Assembly: GCF_013177735.1 (NCBI RefSeq)
Contig: NZ_WOEZ01000126.1
Span: 1 to 64,000, forward strand
Direction: 5' to 3'
DNA: 64,000 bases
DNA from: Paraburkholderia elongata
GTDB lineage: Bacteria > Pseudomonadota > Gammaproteobacteria > Burkholderiales > Burkholderiaceae
Numbering within the stretch: the first letter of the stretch is position 1; the number at the start of each line of letters is the position of its first letter. This document shows, piece after piece, positions 60,662 through 64,000 of the stretch. Both the position numbers and the translations under genes were made by a program. The notes beneath the pieces are model-generated. The model searched no databases. It had not been told where the DNA came from and saw only the letters and a program-made list of their open reading frames with translations.

Positions 60662-63600
60662 TTATTCCGCCGCTCCTGGCGCGAGCACTTCACGGCTGCC
60701 GTTGATACCCATTGCCGACACCAGGCCCGCCGTCTCCATCTGCTCGACGAGGCGCGCCGCACGGTTGTAACCGATGCGTAATTGCCGTTGTACCGACGAG
60801 ATCGATGCGCGCCGCGTGCGCACCACGAAGGCGACGGCTTCGTCGTAAAGCGGATCGGCTTCGGCATCCGGCGTGTCGCCGAACAAGTCGGGCGACGCGC
60901 CTTCGGTGGCCGGGCCGTCGAGAATGCCTTCTTCGTATTGTGGTTCGCCGAACTGCTTCAGATACTCGACGATCCGATGCACTTCCTCGTCGGCGACGAA
61001 TGCCCCGTGCACGCGTTGCGGGTAGCCCGTGCCCGGCGGCAGGAACAGCATGTCGCCCTGGCCGAGCAGCGATTCGGCGCCCATCTGATCGAGAATCGTG
61101 CGCGAGTCGATTTTCGACGACACCTGGAACGCCACGCGCGTCGGAATGTTCGCCTTGATGAGGCCGGTGATCACGTCCACCGACGGACGCTGTGTCGCCA
61201 GAATTAGGTGAATACCGGCGGCGCGCGCCTTCTGCGCGAGACGCGCGATCAGCTCTTCGATCTTCTTGCCCGCGACCATCATCAGGTCGGCCAGCTCGTC
61301 GATCACCACGACGATCAGTGGCAGCGCCGCGAGCGGCTCGGGTGCTTCCGGTGTCAGCGAGAACGGGTTGCCGAGCTTCTTGCCCTTGGCTTCCGTATCG
61401 CGGATCTTCTGGTTGAAGCCGGCCAGATTGCGCACGCCGACCGCGGACATGAGCCGATAGCGCTTTTCCATTTCGCCGACACACCAGTTCAGCGCATTGG
61501 CCGCCAGCTTCATATCGGTGACGACCGGTGCGAGCAGATGCGGAATGCCTTCGTACACCGACAGTTCCAGCATCTTCGGGTCGATCATGATGAGCCGCAC
61601 TTCTTCAGGCGTCGCCTTGAAGAGCAGCGAGCAGATCATGGCGTTGATCGCCACGGACTTGCCCGAACCCGTCGTGCCTGCCACCAGCATGTGCGGCGCC
61701 TTCGCGAGATCGGCGACCACCGGATGGCCGGTGATGTCCTTGCCCATCGCCAGCGTCAATTGCGAATGCGAGTTCTGGTAGACGCTGGCTTCAATGATTT
61801 CGGACAGGCGGATCGTCTGCCGCTTGGCATTCGGCAACTCGAGACCCATGCAGGTCTTGCCGGGAATCGTCTCGACCACGCGAATCGACGTGAGACCGAG
61901 GCCGCGCGACAAGTCCTTCATCAGGCCGACGATCTGACTGCCGCGCACGCCGAGCGCCGGCTCGACTTCGAAGCGCGTGATGACCGGGCCGGCCGAATGG
62001 CCGACCACAGTGACCGGCACCTTGAATTCCTGCAGACGCTGCTCGATCAACAGGCCGGTTTCGATGAGCTTTTCTTCTGAAACGGGTTCGACGTCGGTGT
62101 CGGCGAACGCGAGCAGGTCGAGGGTTGGCAACTCGACCATCGATGCCGCCGGCGCGTGGAATTCGAAGCCGTTGGCCGGGCTGTGGCCGCGCTGCGGCGC
62201 GCGCTGGACTGCGGGTTCGGCGGGTTCCACTGGTTCCGCGGGCTCGGTCGAGGGTCCGGTGGCGAGGTAGGCTGCAGATGGCGCAGTTTGGGTGGTCGAG
62301 ATGCTCGGTGCGGCCGGCGCTGCCGGTACGCCCGACGCGTAAGCTAGCCCGTTGGCGGCTTCGTCGACGATGGCGGGAGAGGTCACCGGGGCGGCCTGAA
62401 CCGCGAAACTCGGGAAGCGAACCACGTTCGACGCGTGCGATGTGGTGCTTTGCGGCTCTACTGCCGTGACGACGGTCGAAGCGTCCGAGGCGGCTGACGA
62501 GTTCAAATCGTCCGATACGTCCGATACGTCCGATAGGGCAGGGGCGTCCATCGTTTCTGCGTCGACCGGCGCGGATGTTTCGCTCGCGCTCGCGACGTGC
62601 CACGGCGGCGTGGCGTGATGCATCGCCACGGGCGTCGCGATGTGCGCTTGCGTGGGTGCAATCTGCACAACATGCGTCGTCGCGTCCTGCGACGGCACCG
62701 CAGCCTGACTGATCGGCTGCTCGCGTTCAGCGGGCGGGTTTGTACTGCTGTCGCTCTGATCTGCGAGTTGCGTCGGTTCGTTTTCGACGAACGGAGACGC
62801 GTCCGTTTGCGCGCCGCTGGCTTCCAACTGGGCTGCAAAGATTTGAAACGGTGTGGGCGTGGGCACCGGCGCTGCATACTGCGTGGCTGGTGCTGGTGCT
62901 GGTGCTGGTGCTGGTGCTGGTGCTGGTGCTGGTGCTTCTGCTTCTGCCGATGCCTCCGCCGGTGCCGATGATTCTGCTTGTGTCGATGCCGATGTTGGTG
63001 CTGCCGCCAGTGCCGATGCTTCTGTTTGTGTCGGTGCCAATGCCGACGCGGATGCCGATGCCGATGCCGATGCCGATGCCGATGTCGATGTCGATGTCGA
63101 CGCAGGCGCCGCGGCTAACGATGCCTGGATGATTGGCGGCTCAATCGGCCATTGCACCACGGGTTCGATGTCTTCCTCGATCGGTGCCTCGGATGCGACT
63201 TCGATTCGCGGCGTTTCGACCGGCGACTGCGCCGGCGTATGGTCCGGCAGAGCCTCGACTACGTCCTGCAACGGCGCGCTTACACTCGGCACCGCGGCCA
63301 TTTCAACTTCGCTTGCACGCGACGAAGCCACACCAGCCACATCAGATTGCCCAGCCTCGACCGGCAGCTCGGTGCTCAACGGAGTCGTCGCGACCGTCGC
63401 GTTTTCCGCGCTGCTGCGCGCGAGGCTGACGCCGGCGATGTCGGTCCAGCGCGCGGCGTTCTCCGCAATACTGCGAAGCGTCTCCTGGACGCTGGCAGGC
63501 GGTGTGACCTTTTGCGCTGTGGCCATCGGCCGGGTATAGCTGGGTGCCGGCGCACTGAGCGAAGCCGGGCGCCGCGTGGGCTGCGCCGGCGTGATGTTGG

Positions 63601-64000
63601 TGTTCGCGAGCGGAGCGGGCGAGAACGGCTGCTGGGCCGCCGTGGAGCGACTTCCTTGAGATCCTCCAGCGGCTGAACCCTGGGTCGTCGACGGACGGCC
63701 TGTGCCAGCCGAGGCGTTCGTCGCCGAGCCGGCTATCGAACCGGACGCCATCCGCGCTGCCGCCAACGCGCGCGCCGCTTGTGCTGTTTGTGCCGCAGCA
63801 GCCGGAGCGGCAACCGCACCCGCCAAACCAGCCACACCTGTCATGCCCGAGCCGACCGCCGACGATCCCACCGGACGTTGCTCGCCAACCGAGCGTCGAC
63901 CAACCTGCGATGCGCCATCGCGAACTGGAGTTGCTGTTGTTCCTGATGCCGCGGTCGAACCGGCTGGCGCTGCGGGCGCGCGTGGCGCTGTTGCCGGCTC
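60662..64000 (-). CDS. ftsK: DNA translocase FtsK, N-terminus outside window
   Basis: FtsK pumps chromosomal DNA at the septum and helps XerCD resolve dimers. Frame is open to the window edge, so the gene begins further right. Visible, in order: a long disordered Ala/Pro/Ser/Thr linker (about 600 residues of the visible part), then the motor with Walker A GTTGSGKSVAINAMI, Walker B VVVIDELADLMM and LATQRPSVDVITGLIKANIPTR, and the C-terminal gamma winged helix (VVRTRRASISSVQRQLRIGYNRAARLVEQME), which reads KOPS DNA sites. The linker holds two blocks of tandem hexanucleotide repeats coding APAPAP and SASASA. No membrane helices are in view; they should lie upstream. Confidence 0.94.
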   Translation of the reverse strand, partial: EPATAPRAPAAPAGSTAASGTTATPVRDGASQVGRRSVGEQRPVGSSAVGSGMTGVAGLAGAVAAPAAAAQTAQAARALAAARMASGSIAGSATNASAGTGRPSTTQGSAAGGSQGSRSTAAQQPFSPAPLANTNITPAQPTRRPASLSAPAPSYTRPMATAQKVTPPASVQETLRSIAENAARWTDIAGVSLARSSAENATVATTPLSTELPVEAGQSDVAGVASSRASEVEMAAVPSVSAPLQDVVEALPDHTPAQSPVETPRIEVASEAPIEEDIEPVVQWPIEPPIIQASLAAAPASTSTSTSASASASASASASALAPTQTEASALAAAPTSASTQAESSAPAEASAEAEAPAPAPAPAPAPAPAPATQYAAPVPTPTPFQIFAAQLEASGAQTDASPFVENEPTQLADQSDSSTNPPAEREQPISQAAVPSQDATTHVVQIAPTQAHIATPVAMHHATPPWHVASASETSAPVDAETMDAPALSDVSDVSDDLNSSAASDASTVVTAVEPQSTTSHASNVVRFPSFAVQAAPVTSPAIVDEAANGLAYASGVPAAPAAPSISTTQTAPSAAYLATGPSTEPAEPVEPAEPAVQRAPQRGHSPANGFEFHAPAASMVELPTLDLLAFADTDVEPVSEEKLIETGLLIEQRLQEFKVPVTVVGHSAGPVITRFEVEPALGVRGSQIVGLMKDLSRGLGLTSIRVVETIPGKTCMGLELPNAKRQTIRLSEIIEASVYQNSHSQLTLAMGKDITGHPVVADLAKAPHMLVAGTTGSGKSVAINAMICSLLFKATPEEVRLIMIDPKMLELSVYEGIPHLLAPVVTDMKLAANALNWCVGEMEKRYRLMSAVGVRNLAGFNQKIRDTEAKGKKLGNPFSLTPEAPEPLAALPLIVVVIDELADLMMVAGKKIEELIARLAQKARAAGIHLILATQRPSVDVITGLIKANIPTRVAFQVSSKIDSRTILDQMGAESLLGQGDMLFLPPGTGYPQRVHGAFVADEEVHRIVEYLKQFGEPQYEEGILDGPATEGASPDLFGDTPDAEADPLYDEAVAFVVRTRRASISSVQRQLRIGYNRAARLVEQMETAGLVSAMGINGSREVLAPGAAE
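62887..62934. repeat. Tandem hexanucleotide repeat (CTGGTG)8 inside ftsK
   Basis: Eight perfect copies of CTGGTG on the plus strand, read on the minus strand as alternating Ala-Pro in the FtsK linker. Repeat length should be prone to slippage; changes by whole units stay in frame. Confidence 0.95.
63051..63098. repeat. Tandem repeat (GATGCC)5(GATGTC)3 inside ftsK
   Basis: Five copies of GATGCC then three of GATGTC on the plus strand, coding alternating Ser/Thr-Ala in the FtsK linker. The GATGCC-to-GATGTC switch records a single base change that has since been multiplied, a sign of slippage-driven growth. Confidence 0.95.

Noticed and set aside
62887..63098. CRISPR array
   Set aside because: The repeats are 6-base tandem units without spacers and in frame inside ftsK. 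No other direct-repeat/spacer pattern was seen in the window.
62853..63539. Plus-strand frame in ftsK coding a Gly-Ala and Asp-Ala repeat protein
   Set aside because: It reads the hexanucleotide repeats of the FtsK linker on the other strand, with no start context or motif outside the repeats.

Overview
The window reads as chromosome of a GC-rich beta-proteobacterium of the Burkholderiaceae, most likely Paraburkholderia or a close relative. Supporting signs are the codon use, the PhaZ1-type PHB depolymerase with a cysteine nucleophile, an orphan rsxB next to nth, a Burkholderia-type porin, DUF1841 and DUF3096 proteins, and adjacent parE-parC. This assignment is inference from gene content; no database was searched. 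Most of the window is dense housekeeping and metabolic sequence, with two small accessory patches.

Layout. 1-5.2 kb: the 3' end of otsA (trehalose-6-phosphate synthase), an MFS exporter, a YbhB-type protein and a vsr-dcm methylation/mismatch-repair pair. 5.4-7.2 kb: small hypothetical genes and a GST. 7.5-13.6 kb: a catabolic-looking block with a two-subunit Tat-exported molybdenum hydroxylase, a c-type cytochrome, a porin, and overlapping AraC and IclR regulators. 13.7-16.1 kb: an AbiEi/AbiEii-like toxin-antitoxin pair beside tRNA-Arg(CCT), with a striking operator array in front of it. 16.4-24.2 kb: rubredoxin, a DUF4399 protein, the ABC-F protein Uup, then parE and parC (topoisomerase IV). 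24.5-34.6 kb: a CopD-like membrane protein, ChrA, a GGDEF-EAL protein, a PhzF/RidA/aminotransferase/VOC series and a MocR regulator.

34.7-45.2 kb: htpG, a TPR/glycosyltransferase-like gene broken by one amber codon, an OmpA-type lipoprotein, ubiC, a uracil-DNA-glycosylase-fold enzyme, a spermidine-synthase-like gene, a DUF3311-monocarboxylate symporter operon with a clear sigma70 promoter, and a FUSC membrane protein. 45.2-54 kb: a VOC protein, transaldolase, BenE, a VWA-MoxR pair, two tandem monohaem cytochromes c, DUF1841, nth and rsxB. 54-64 kb: a TetR regulator, phaZ, a GH15 glucanase/trehalase-like gene, small genes, a secreted lactonase-type beta-propeller, and ftsK running off the right edge with hexanucleotide tandem repeats in its linker.

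The least explained signal is at 15.63-15.79 kb: six copies of an 8-bp motif GTACGATT in both orientations. They form two perfect inverted repeats, each with a 13-bp spacer, and the proximal one is interleaved with the -35 and -10 boxes of the AbiE-like operon. This fits a self-repressing toxin-antitoxin or defence module. Other points worth a second look are a DnaA-box-like cluster before parE, the single amber codon in the TPR gene, an unexplained plus-strand terminator at 5.4 kb that may end a small RNA, and an N-terminal helix-turn-helix fused to the Dcm-like methylase.
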